Part shown: positions 1-7,914 of the stretch, one piece after another
Position numbering within the stretch: position 1 is the stretch's first letter
Layout of the letters: every line of letters starts with the position of its first letter
NCBI GenBank assembly: GCA_900549295.1
Contig: URNG01000044.1
Location: 1 to 23,676 of the forward strand
Source of the DNA: an uncultured Rhodocyclaceae bacterium
GTDB taxonomy: Bacteria; Pseudomonadota; Gammaproteobacteria; Burkholderiales; Rhodocyclaceae
Reading direction: 5' to 3'
Length of the DNA: 23,676 bases
Program-made: the position numbers and the translations under genes
The notes under the pieces: generated by a model
The model's database searches: none
What the model saw: the letters and a program-made list of their open reading frames with translations, nothing else
What the model was told of the DNA's origin: nothing

Positions 1-2
1 CT

Positions 3-473
3 GAATTCCTGACCGCCGCTACGGAGGGGGCGCGCGCCGGCGAACAGGGACGCGGCTTCGCCGTGGTGGCCGACGAGGTGCGCAAGCTCGCCGAGCGCAC
101 CACGGCCTCCACCGCCGACATCAAGACCACCGTCGGCGAAATCCAGGCGGTGACGGCACAGGCGGTCAACAGCATGGACACCGCCTCGCACGAAGTGGAA
201 ACCGGCATCGGCATGCTGCGCGAAAGCGTGGCCGGCCTGGAAGGCATCACCCAGTCGTCCAGCCAGGTGACGCAGATGGCCGGGCAGATATCCGATGCCG
301 CCCGCCAGCAGGGCATCGCCAGCGAGGAAGTGGCGGCGAGCATGCAGCAGATCACCGACCTGATCGAGCAGAACACCGGCTCGGCCCGCGATGCCCGTCA
401 GGCCGCGGAGGATCTGCTGGAAACGGCGAAAACCCTGAAACAGCTGATTGCCAGTTTCCAGTTGTATCGGTAA
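3..473 (+). CDS. Methyl-accepting chemotaxis protein, C-terminal fragment
   Basis: The open frame enters from the left edge (codons from base 3) and ends at TAA 471-473. It covers the tip and return arm of the cytoplasmic signalling hairpin of a chemoreceptor, the part that contacts CheA and CheW. The run GEQGRGFAVVADEVRKLAER is the family signature, followed by a long amphipathic coiled coil and a short end (SFQLYR) with no CheR-binding pentapeptide. Ligand, membrane and HAMP parts lie outside the window. The first visible residues (EFLTAATEGARAG) depart from the usual NAAIEAARAG at a nearly invariant place; this could be real divergence or poor sequence at a contig edge. Family assignment is secure; ligand unknown. 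Confidence 0.93.
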   Translation, partial: EFLTAATEGARAGEQGRGFAVVADEVRKLAERTTASTADIKTTVGEIQAVTAQAVNSMDTASHEVETGIGMLRESVAGLEGITQSSSQVTQMAGQISDAARQQGIASEEVAASMQQITDLIEQNTGSARDARQAAEDLLETAKTLKQLIASFQLYR

Positions 474-521
474 GGGAAAGGTTGCCTGGGGCGGTTTTGG
501 CAGCTATTCCGGCTGCCGCTT

Positions 522-550
522 AAAATGGGGGCCTTTCCGCCCCCATTTTT
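522..550 (+). terminator. Rho-independent terminator after the chemoreceptor
   Basis: A perfect 10-bp stem, AAAATGGGGG (522-531) against CCCCCATTTT (540-549), with an 8-base loop and a run of five T. It sits 48 bases after the receptor stop and just before the dacB start, so it should end the upstream transcript. The A run on the left arm means it could also work on the opposite strand. Confidence 0.85.
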
Positions 551-556
551 GCTGCC

Positions 557-2008
557 ATGCGTTTCATCCGCCCCTTCGCCATGCGTTCTTTCGTCATCCC
601 CCCTTTCGCTTTTCTCGCTGCATTCCTGCCCGGATTGCTTCCCCTGCAGGCTTGGGCGCAATTGCCGGACAGCATGCAGCGCGCCCTGAACGACGCCAGG
701 ATTCCGGCAAGCAGCGTGGCGGTGGTGGTGCAGGGACTGGAAGCGCCAGCGCCCAGCATCAGCCACAATGCCCGGCAGGCGATGAATCCGGCGTCGGTGA
801 TGAAGCTCGTCACGACCTTCGCCGCGCTCGACTTGCTCGGCCCGGCCTACACCTGGAAAACCCGCGTGCTCACCGATGCGCCGGCAACGCATGGCGTGCT
901 GCCGGGCAACCTCTATCTCCAGGGCGGCGGCGATCCGCAGTTCGGCAGCGAGCATCTCTGGCAGTTGCTGCGCCAGTTGCGCGCGCGCGGCATCGAGCGC
1001 ATCGCCGGCGACATCGTGCTCGACCGTTCGGTTTTTGCGCCGGTGGATTTCGATCCGGCGGCGTTCGACGGTAAACCGCTGCGTCCCTACAACGTCGGCC
1101 CCAACGGCCTGCTGCTCGATTTTCAGGCGCTGCGCTTCACCGTGCAGCCGGGTGAGGCGCGCGCGCCCAATCTGTTTCTCGACTCCCCGGTCAGCGGTTT
1201 CACCCTGGACAACCAGTTGCGCCTGCTGGAAGGGGCGTGCGCCGACAACTGGCGCGACCGTATTCAACTCAGCCTGACGCAGACGCAGAACGGCCAGCGC
1301 CTGACCGCCACGGGCGACTACGCGCGCCAGTGCGGCGAGCGCAGCCTGAGCCTGTCGCCGCTGCCGGCGGATAAACATGCGGCCAGCCTCATCGTCAGCG
1401 TGTGGCAGGAATTGGGCGGGCGGCTGGGCGGGCGGGTACGTCCGGGCGATACCCCGGCGGCGGCAGAAGTCGTTCTGCAATATGAGTCCCTGCCGCTCAG
1501 CCAGGCGGTGCAAGGCGTGAATAAATTCAGCAACAACGTCATGGCGCGCCAGGTATTCCTCAGCCTGGATGCCGGTGCGGCCCCGGCGACCACGGCGGGT
1601 GCCGGGCGGCGGATTCAGGCTTGGCTGGCCAGTCTGGGACTGGATTGCCCGGAGTTGGTGCTGGATAACGGCTCTGGCCTTTCGCGCCGCGAGCGGATCA
1701 GCGCGGCCAGCCTGAATGCCTTGCTGCACGCCGCCTGGCTGCGCCCGGCCATGCCGGAATTCCTGGCCAGCCTGCCCCTGGCGGGCATCGACGGCACCAT
1801 GAAGAAGCGCCTGAAAGACAGCGCGGCGAGCGGGCGGGCGCGGATCAAGACGGGCTATCTGAACGGCGTGCGCGCCGCCGCCGGCTATGTGTTCGATGCG
1901 CAAGGCGGACGTCATGCGGTGAGCGTCATTATCAACGACGCCCGCGCGGCGGAGGGCGCGCCCGCCATCGATGCCCTGCTCGACTGGGTGGCGGAAGGCG
2001 GGCACTGA
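557..2008 (+). CDS. dacB: D-alanyl-D-alanine carboxypeptidase/endopeptidase, PBP4 type (family S13)
   Basis: A periplasmic penicillin-binding protein that trims D-Ala-D-Ala stem peptides and cleaves cross-links in peptidoglycan. At 483 residues it is close to the length of E. coli PBP4. A hydrophobic signal peptide ends near AWAQ (residues 32-35). All three active-site motifs are visible: SVMK (S80, K83), SNN (325-327) and KTG (431-433), with DNGSGLSR (370-377) between the last two. The long insert between motifs 1 and 2, typical of S13 enzymes, is present. An in-frame ATG at 581 is an alternative start giving a shorter signal peptide. The stop overlaps the next gene's ATG by one base (TGATG), which suggests translational coupling. 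Confidence 0.95.
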   Translation: MRFIRPFAMRSFVIPPFAFLAAFLPGLLPLQAWAQLPDSMQRALNDARIPASSVAVVVQGLEAPAPSISHNARQAMNPASVMKLVTTFAALDLLGPAYTWKTRVLTDAPATHGVLPGNLYLQGGGDPQFGSEHLWQLLRQLRARGIERIAGDIVLDRSVFAPVDFDPAAFDGKPLRPYNVGPNGLLLDFQALRFTVQPGEARAPNLFLDSPVSGFTLDNQLRLLEGACADNWRDRIQLSLTQTQNGQRLTATGDYARQCGERSLSLSPLPADKHAASLIVSVWQELGGRLGGRVRPGDTPAAAEVVLQYESLPLSQAVQGVNKFSNNVMARQVFLSLDAGAAPATTAGAGRRIQAWLASLGLDCPELVLDNGSGLSRRERISAASLNALLHAAWLRPAMPEFLASLPLAGIDGTMKKRLKDSAASGRARIKTGYLNGVRAAAGYVFDAQGGRHAVSVIINDARAAEGAPAIDALLDWVAEGGH

Positions 2009-2718
2009 TGCCGGGGTCTGGATCGCCCTTCGCTTTTTTCGCTGCGGCCGGGCTGAATCGCCAGTACGTGTTTGCGCTTGCCGGTCTGGCACCGGAAATC
2101 AAGGCGCAAGTCGGTGCGCGGGCAGGAGAAACCCAGCTCATTCTGCTGGCGCACGCCGGGCGCTTGCTCTGGGAAAAAATACGGACGGCGGCCGTGCCGG
2201 GGGATGACCCCATCGACACCTACACCACGGCCTGCGTGCGCGATTTTTTCGCAACGCAGGCGCCCGGCGTGGCCTACCGCATCCTTTACCCCGGCGCTGC
2301 ACCCGTGGGTTTGCAGGCGCTCGGGCAGTTGGCAGGCTGGCATCACGCCGCGCCCTTCATGGTGGGCGTGGACCCCGTTTGGGGAAGCTGGTTCGCTTAC
2401 CGCGCCCTGATCGTTGCCGCCAGCGATTTCCCTCTGAGTGCGCCGTTGACGCACACGCACCCCTGCACAAGTTGCCGCGATCCCGTGTGCCTGCGCGCCT
2501 GCCCGGGCGATGCGCTGCGCGGGAGGTTCGATCTCGCAGCTTGCGCCGATTACCGTTTGCAGTCCGCTTCCGCCTGCGCCGCCAACTGCCTCGCCCGCCG
2601 CGCCTGTCCGCTGGGCGGCGAGCATGCCTATAGCGTGCAGCAGATGCGGCACAGTTACAGCCGTTCCTTGCAGGCATTGCAAGCCTGGCGGGAAAGCGCG
2701 GACAAGAAAGGGGGCTGA
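2008..2718 (+). CDS. Iron-sulfur protein of unknown function, QueG/MMACHC-like
   Basis: A 236-residue protein, probably cytoplasmic, with no signal peptide. The C-terminal third has eight cysteines: C153-x2-C156-x4-C161-x3-C165-P, then C179, C190, C194 and C200. This looks like a two-cluster ferredoxin-type domain with an unusual x4 spacing in the first group. The N-terminal 150 residues have no motif I can name; the layout loosely recalls the cobalamin-binding half plus 4Fe-4S half of epoxyqueuosine reductase or MMACHC-like proteins, which is only a suggestion. Its ATG overlaps the dacB stop by one base, so it is probably translated with dacB, though no functional link to cell-wall hydrolysis is evident. 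That it is a real gene is secure; its function is not. Confidence 0.72.
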   Translation: MPGSGSPFAFFAAAGLNRQYVFALAGLAPEIKAQVGARAGETQLILLAHAGRLLWEKIRTAAVPGDDPIDTYTTACVRDFFATQAPGVAYRILYPGAAPVGLQALGQLAGWHHAAPFMVGVDPVWGSWFAYRALIVAASDFPLSAPLTHTHPCTSCRDPVCLRACPGDALRGRFDLAACADYRLQSASACAANCLARRACPLGGEHAYSVQQMRHSYSRSLQALQAWRESADKKGG

Positions 2719-2835
2719 CCTGCAGCAAGGGCGCAGCGCCCGCGCCGGCAAGCTCTGCTAAGATCGGCCCTATTGCTGAAAACCCGCTGCGGGCAGCCGA
2801 CTGGCCCGTTTTGCATTGCTCGAGGAAACCTGTCC

Positions 2836-3633
2836 GTGACTATCATCAATTCTGTGCGCGATCTGCGCGTTCTGCTCGTCGAACCCTCCTCGACCCAGGC
2901 GCATCTGGTGCGAAGGATGCTGGAGAACCTCGGCGTGTCCGGGATCGATGCCGTGGCGAGCGGCGCCGACGCGCTGGCAGCGCTGGCGCAGGACGTTCCG
3001 GGACGGATATTGATCAGCAGCCTCTATCTGCCGGACATGGCGGGAACCGATCTGGTGGAAAAACTGCGGCTCGAGGCGCGCCATGCCGCCTTGCCGTTCA
3101 TCCTCATTTCCAGCGAAACCCGGCCGCAGCGCCTGGAAGGCGTGCGCCAGTCCGGGGCGTGCATGATCCTGCGCAAACCTTTCACGGAAGAAGAGCTGAC
3201 CCGCGCCCTCAATGCCGCCGTCGATTATTTCAATCCGCCGGCCGAGCTCGAGGTCGAGGAAATCGAGGCGCTGCGCGTGCTGGTGGTCGATGACAGCTTC
3301 GCCTCGCGCCAGCATCTGCAGCGTCTGCTGCAAAGCCTGGGCATCGAGCAGATCATGCTGTGCAACAACGGCAAGGAAGCCGTGGCGGTGCTGGCCGACA
3401 ACATGGTCGATCTGGTCATCACCGATTACAACATGCCGGAGATGGACGGCGCGGCGCTCATCGCCTACATCCGCCAGCAAAGCTGGCAGAGCGAAGTGCC
3501 GGTCCTGCTGGTGACCAGCGAGCAGAACAAGGGGCGCCTCGCGGCAGTCGAGCGGGCCGGTGTCTCGGCGATTTGCGACAAGCCGTTCGATGCCGCAAGC
3601 ATTCGACGCCTGATTAGCGACGCCTTGCGCTGA
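2836..3633 (+). CDS. Two-receiver response regulator (degenerate REC followed by intact REC)
   Basis: A signalling protein of 265 residues made only of two CheY-like receiver domains, with no output domain. The GTG at 2836 is chosen because GAGGA (2822-2826) precedes it by 9 bases; a TTG at 2773 in the same frame has no such site. The second receiver (about 146-265) has the full set: DD152-153, phosphoacceptor D197 in TDYNMPEMDG, T227 and K249. The first (about 10-130) keeps K114 and a serine at the switch position but has EP where DD is expected and S62 where the phosphoacceptor Asp should be, so it is unlikely to be phosphorylated at the normal site. The gene stands alone; the partner kinase is not in the window. 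Its 3' end overlaps a convergent gene by 20 bases. Confidence 0.88.
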   Translation: MTIINSVRDLRVLLVEPSSTQAHLVRRMLENLGVSGIDAVASGADALAALAQDVPGRILISSLYLPDMAGTDLVEKLRLEARHAALPFILISSETRPQRLEGVRQSGACMILRKPFTEEELTRALNAAVDYFNPPAELEVEEIEALRVLVVDDSFASRQHLQRLLQSLGIEQIMLCNNGKEAVAVLADNMVDLVITDYNMPEMDGAALIAYIRQQSWQSEVPVLLVTSEQNKGRLAAVERAGVSAICDKPFDAASIRRLISDALR

Positions 3634-4162
3634 AAAACCGCTGCCCCGCCTGCCGGATGACGATGCCCGCGCAGAGGAAGAGCAGCAGCGGGTCGAGCAG
3701 CACGTCCCACAGGTTGGCAAACATTCCGCTCAACCAGACGCCCAGATCGACCGCCAAAATCAGGAGCCACAGGCTCTGCCGCCGCCAGCCCAGCACCAGG
3801 GCGAGCGCACCCAGCGCAATGAGGAGTTCCTGGGGCTGATAACCGAGGGCGTAAAGCGCCCCTCCGCCCGGCAACCACTGCGCCAGAAAAAACAGCGCCC
3901 CGCAGGCGAGAAAACAGGCCGCGCCTGACGCATGCAGGGGGGGGCGAGTTTGGGGCGACAGGCAGAGCAGGGCGAGCAGCAGCAGCGTGATCGAAGGCGG
4001 CCCGAACCAGGCGTGCAGCACCGGCGCGATACCGGCCAGCAGGGCAATGGCGGTCGCGATCAGCGCCGCTCGCTGGCGCAGGCGCCCCAGCGGCAAAAGA
4101 CTCGCCAGCGCCCCGCACAGGAGGCCGTGGGCGAGCAGCCCGTAAGCGGCAAGGAGATTCAC
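3614..4162 (-). CDS. Small polytopic inner-membrane protein, unknown function
   Basis: A 182-residue, very hydrophobic protein with about five or six likely transmembrane helices, short loops and a basic end (FFSARRR) that should face the cytoplasm. I see no known family signature. It starts with GTG at 4162, and its start overlaps the stop of the upstream sialidase-like gene (GTGA, 4159-4162), so the two are almost certainly co-translated. Its last 20 bases overlap the end of the convergent response-regulator gene. The coupling suggests a membrane partner for the exported sialidase-like protein, but that is inference. Confidence 0.72.
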   Translation of the reverse strand: MNLLAAYGLLAHGLLCGALASLLPLGRLRQRAALIATAIALLAGIAPVLHAWFGPPSITLLLLALLCLSPQTRPPLHASGAACFLACGALFFLAQWLPGGGALYALGYQPQELLIALGALALVLGWRRQSLWLLILAVDLGVWLSGMFANLWDVLLDPLLLFLCAGIVIRQAGQRFFSARRR

Positions 4163-5223
4163 GGCGCGGCCCCGCCTTCTGCCAGCCAGGCGGGAGTGAA
4201 GCGCAGGTGTTGCAGATTTTGGCCGTCCCGGACGTAGAGCAGATGGATGTACCCGTCGGAGGTCAGATGCAGGGCGGGATCGAACGGCAGGGGCGCGGTA
4301 TCCGGCGTCGGCGCAGTGCCTGCGATCTGGCGCAGCGCGCGCCAGCTCCGTCCGGCGTCGGTGCTGCTCCAGAGCCAGAGCCGGCTGCCTTCCGGGTCGA
4401 TGCTGCCGGCGAGCAGCAGGCGGCCATCGGGCAGCGTCAGCAAGGCGTGCGGGCCATGGCTGGGGAGCGCGGCGCTGGCGGCAGGAGCATGCGGTGCCGG
4501 CGCTTCCTGCACGGTCAGCACTTGTCCCTGCGCATTCAGACGCAGCCCCAGGGTTTGCGTGCTTATGTCATGGCCCAGGCGCAGCAGGCTGCCGCCATCG
4601 GCGAGGGCGCGCGGCGCGCCTGACAGGTGGCGGCTGCCGCCCTGCAGCCAGGGGGAAACGGACAAACGGCGCGGCGCGCTCCAGCTTTGGCCGGCGTCGT
4701 GCGAAACCATGGCGTAAATACCCGGGCGCGATGCCAGACCGGGGCCATGGGCCTCGAACCACAGATCGATCCTGCCGGCGTGGGCCAGGACCTGCGGCGG
4801 GCCGATTGCGCTCAGATGGGCCAGCGCGTACCCGGCGGCGTCCTCGCGCGTGCTGAGCGCGTAGGCTTCATGCCAGCCCTTGTCGTCCAGGGTGCTGAAC
4901 CAGATCGCCTGGTCGGCCTGGTAACGGCCATGCCCTTCTCCCAGCCAGACGGCGGCCAGGCGGCCATCCGGCAGTGCGGTCAGACGCGGCGCACGCACGC
5001 GCATGCTGGTGCCGGGCAGGGTGTCGATGTGAATGAAGGCGGGCAGGGCCGCGCTTGCCGGCGCGGCTGCCGGGGCCGGATCTGCCGGGAAAAGCACGGG
5101 CGGCGGGCTGCCGCGCCCGTGGGCGACGCAGAGGAGCAGCACGCAGAGCGCAGCGGCAAGGTAATGGCGCTGGTTTGAAATGAAGCGGAGAACGCCGTTT
5201 GTCCGGCCGGTGTTTTTGTGCAT
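4159..5223 (-). CDS. Sialidase-like (BNR/Asp-box) exported protein
   Basis: A 354-residue protein with a basic N-terminus and one hydrophobic segment (about 20-34), a signal peptide or signal anchor, followed by a proline/alanine-rich linker. The body looks like a six-bladed propeller of the sialidase fold: two clear Asp boxes, SHDAGQSW (174-181) and STDAGRSW (287-294), and the blade-like repeats LPDGRLAAVW and LPDGRLLLAG. The ATG at 5223 is preferred; an in-frame TTG at 5262 would add 13 lysine-rich residues. No clear ribosome binding site precedes either. Whether it hydrolyses sialic acid is doubtful: only one candidate triad arginine (R80) is suggestive, and many Asp-box proteins are binding proteins or act on other sugars. 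Confidence 0.75.
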   Translation of the reverse strand: MHKNTGRTNGVLRFISNQRHYLAAALCVLLLCVAHGRGSPPPVLFPADPAPAAAPASAALPAFIHIDTLPGTSMRVRAPRLTALPDGRLAAVWLGEGHGRYQADQAIWFSTLDDKGWHEAYALSTREDAAGYALAHLSAIGPPQVLAHAGRIDLWFEAHGPGLASRPGIYAMVSHDAGQSWSAPRRLSVSPWLQGGSRHLSGAPRALADGGSLLRLGHDISTQTLGLRLNAQGQVLTVQEAPAPHAPAASAALPSHGPHALLTLPDGRLLLAGSIDPEGSRLWLWSSTDAGRSWRALRQIAGTAPTPDTAPLPFDPALHLTSDGYIHLLYVRDGQNLQHLRFTPAWLAEGGAAP

Positions 5224-5307
5224 GACTGGATTGTAAAGTTTCTTTTTCTTTTGCCATATCAAGGCGACTCGCTAAAAGGAGGGCATAATCCACGCCCCAG
5301 GAGATAC

Positions 5308-7872
5308 ATGATGCGCATCCATCGTTTCATCTTGGCCACCTCCGCCATCGTGGCCGCGCTTTTCTTCGGCGGCGCTTACTGGGCGCTCGATCGCGTGTTC
5401 GATCACATCGTGCGCGACAACGCGACGCGCGCCTCCGAAGCGGCCACCCACATCACCTTTGCCGCCATGTACCAGTTGATGAGCAAAGGCTGGAGCCGCA
5501 GCCAGGCGGACAGCTTCCTGCGCGACGTCGCCAATTCCGGGGCCGACGACAGTATGCAGGTGCAGATCTATCGCGGCACGGCGGTGGAGGATCTGTACGG
5601 CATCATCGCCCAGCCGCCGCTGGACGATGCGCTACGGCATGCGATTGCCAGCGGCGAGGCGCAGCGCATCGACAGCGCCGCCGAAGCGCGCCACATCTAC
5701 CCGCTGCGCGCCGACCGGCGCTGCCTGAAATGCCACGACAATGTGCAGGAAGGCGACGCCCTGGGGGCCATCGAAGTGCGCCAGCAATACGCCGGGCTGC
5801 TGGCCGATGCGCGCAAGGAATTGGTGTGGGCGTTTGCCTTGCTGCTGCCCATCGCCGGTTTTTTCGCGGCAGCGGCGGTATGGTGGGTGGGGCGGCGCAT
5901 CGAGCGCGCCGTGCAGCAATTGCAGGAGGAGTTTGAACAGGTCGATGCGGTGGCCGATCTGAAAGCCTTGGCAGTGAGCGAGCGCGATTTCGGTTTCGTC
6001 GAACTCAACCGCATCGACGCCGCCTTGCGCGGCCTCATGCAGAAATTGCGCGGCATCGCGGTAGACAAGGACATTCTCAGTTTTGAAATTGGTCTCCTGG
6101 AAAAATTCGTCATCACTGCCGAAGTGGTGCGCGACTGGCGCGATTACGTCAGCCGTCTGCTGATCGACATCAATACCATCCTGCCCGCGCACACGCTGTT
6201 TTCGATTTTCAAGATCGACGAGGAAATGTTCGACCTGGAAGTGTTCTGGCATGGCCCGGCGACTTTCGAGACACGCCAGCGGATGGAGGAATACATCCGC
6301 CAGTCGCTCACCGAAGCCGATAATTTTTCCGAAGGACGGATGTTCGCCATTCACCACCACATCGCCGATGCGCAGGCGCCGACGGTGGTGCTGAGCGATG
6401 ACGAGGTGGCGCTGCGGGTCAAGTCGTTTTTCGTCGACAAACCGAAGATCGGCGGTATCGTCGGCATCGGCGTGCAGGCCGGGGTGCTGGAGGACGAAAC
6501 CCGTTACCTGGTGGTGGAAAGCGTGCTGTCCACGCTGCTCAACGTGGTCGGCTCGGTCAAGGCGATCTACAAATACACCCGCGACCTGGAGTATTACGCC
6601 ACCCGCGATCCGCTCACCGACCTGTTCAACCAGCGCGTGTTCTGGGAGCTTTCCTCCTACGAGATCGGTCGCGCCCAGCGCCACGCTTACAGTTTCGGCC
6701 TGCTGCTGATCGACCTCGACAACTTCAAGCTGGTCAACGACAACTACGGCCACAGCGCCGGCGATGCCTATCTGCAGCAACTGGCACGGCAAATGCAGCA
6801 GGCGCTGCGCGAAGGCGACATTCTGGCGCGTTATGGCGGCGACGAATTCGTGGCGGTGCTGCCGGAAGCCACGCTGGAAACGGTGGTGCTGGTGGCGCAG
6901 CGGGTGCGCGCGGCAATCGAGCGTCTGGAAGTGAGCGTTGCCGAAGACGTGCGCCTGCGCGGCACGGCCTCGGTCGGTCTGGCGGTGTACCCCGAGCATG
7001 CCGACAATGCCAAGGATCTCCTGATGTTTGCCGACAACATGATGTACCGGGCGAAAGCCGCCGGCAAGGATCAGGTCGCCATTCCGACGGCGGAGGACGT
7101 GGTCGAGGTTTTCCGCGACCTGTCGCAGAAGAGCCAGATGGTGATGGATGCGATCGAACAGAAGCGCATCGTGCCCTACTTCCAGCCCATCCTCGACGTG
7201 GCCGGCAAGCGCATCGCTGCCTACGAGGTGCTGTCGCGTATCGATCTGGCCGGAGAGATGATCCGCGCCGACGAGTTCGTCGAAATCGCCGAAAAAATGG
7301 GCGTCATCCACCGCCTCGACATGCTGGTGCTGGAGCGGGCGCTGAAATCCCTGCAAGCGCAGGGCCATGCCGGCGAGATTTTCGTCAACCTGTCGCCGCG
7401 CGCGCTGGTGCTGAACGAATTTTCCCGTGAGTTGCGGCGCATCGTGGCCGATAACGGCGTGGCGCCGGAGCGTATCGTGTTCGAAATCACCGAGCGCGAT
7501 ACGGTGAAGAATCTGGCGGTGCTGGAGCGCTTCCTGATTGATCTGAAAGCCGACGGTTTCAAGCTCGCCATCGACGATTTCGGCTCCGGCTTTTCGTCCT
7601 TCCACTACCTGCGCCGTTTCCCCATCGACTACCTGAAGATCGAGGGGGATTTCATCGCCAACATGCTGAGCAGCGACAAGGATCGCACTTTCGTCACCAG
7701 CATCCGCTCACTCGCGCGCGAGATGGGGATTGCGGTGGTGGCCGAATACGTCGAATCGGCAGAGGTACTGGCCGAACTGGAAAAAATGGACATCCACCGC
7801 GCCCAGGGGTACTACATTGGCCGCCCGGGGCCGCAAATCCTGCCGCTGGACTGGCAGGCGCCGGGCGGGTGA
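5308..7872 (+). CDS. Membrane c-di-GMP enzyme: c-type haem sensor, GAF-like region, GGDEF and EAL
   Basis: An 854-residue protein that should make and/or degrade cyclic di-GMP. Start ATG 5308 is chosen for AGGAG at 5299-5303; a longer frame reaches back to 5218. Order: TM1 (about 7-27), a periplasmic region with one haem motif CLKCH (139-143) in a setting like DUF3365/Tll0287-type sensors, TM2 (about 172-194), a GAF-like region (about 255-420), GGDEF (about 435-595) with signature GGDEF at 510-514 and an inhibitory RxxD (REGD, 501-504), then EAL (about 610-850). The EAL motif reads EVL (E640), and the other metal and catalytic positions look present: NLSPR, EITERD, DDFG, the KIEGDF lysine and AEYVE. 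Both activities are therefore plausible. A CATAAT at 5284-5289 could be a -10 box, but no matching -35 was found. Confidence 0.92.
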   Translation: MMRIHRFILATSAIVAALFFGGAYWALDRVFDHIVRDNATRASEAATHITFAAMYQLMSKGWSRSQADSFLRDVANSGADDSMQVQIYRGTAVEDLYGIIAQPPLDDALRHAIASGEAQRIDSAAEARHIYPLRADRRCLKCHDNVQEGDALGAIEVRQQYAGLLADARKELVWAFALLLPIAGFFAAAAVWWVGRRIERAVQQLQEEFEQVDAVADLKALAVSERDFGFVELNRIDAALRGLMQKLRGIAVDKDILSFEIGLLEKFVITAEVVRDWRDYVSRLLIDINTILPAHTLFSIFKIDEEMFDLEVFWHGPATFETRQRMEEYIRQSLTEADNFSEGRMFAIHHHIADAQAPTVVLSDDEVALRVKSFFVDKPKIGGIVGIGVQAGVLEDETRYLVVESVLSTLLNVVGSVKAIYKYTRDLEYYATRDPLTDLFNQRVFWELSSYEIGRAQRHAYSFGLLLIDLDNFKLVNDNYGHSAGDAYLQQLARQMQQALREGDILARYGGDEFVAVLPEATLETVVLVAQRVRAAIERLEVSVAEDVRLRGTASVGLAVYPEHADNAKDLLMFADNMMYRAKAAGKDQVAIPTAEDVVEVFRDLSQKSQMVMDAIEQKRIVPYFQPILDVAGKRIAAYEVLSRIDLAGEMIRADEFVEIAEKMGVIHRLDMLVLERALKSLQAQGHAGEIFVNLSPRALVLNEFSRELRRIVADNGVAPERIVFEITERDTVKNLAVLERFLIDLKADGFKLAIDDFGSGFSSFHYLRRFPIDYLKIEGDFIANMLSSDKDRTFVTSIRSLAREMGIAVVAEYVESAEVLAELEKMDIHRAQGYYIGRPGPQILPLDWQAPGG

Positions 7873-7884
7873 GTTTTGGTGGAT

Positions 7885-7902
7885 GCAGCGCTTGCGCGCT
7901 GC
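7885..7902. other. Hairpin between convergent genes
   Basis: A perfect 7-bp stem, GCAGCGC (7885-7891) and GCGCTGC (7896-7902), with a TTGC loop, lies between the stops of the GGDEF-EAL gene and the convergent crotonase gene. There is no T run, so it may be a weak or Rho-assisted end point rather than a standard terminator. Confidence 0.4.
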
Positions 7903-7914
7903 CGATGCCGGGCG

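Noticed and set aside
398..2092. Long minus-strand open frame (564 codons) opposite dacB
   Set aside because: It lies antisense to a gene with all PBP4 motifs; its product is Arg/Ala/Gln-rich without domains, the usual shadow of a GC-rich gene.
5632..7605. Minus-strand open frame of 657 codons opposite the GGDEF-EAL gene
   Set aside because: Antisense shadow with His/Gln/Val-rich low-complexity composition and no recognisable domain, while the plus strand has intact enzyme motifs.
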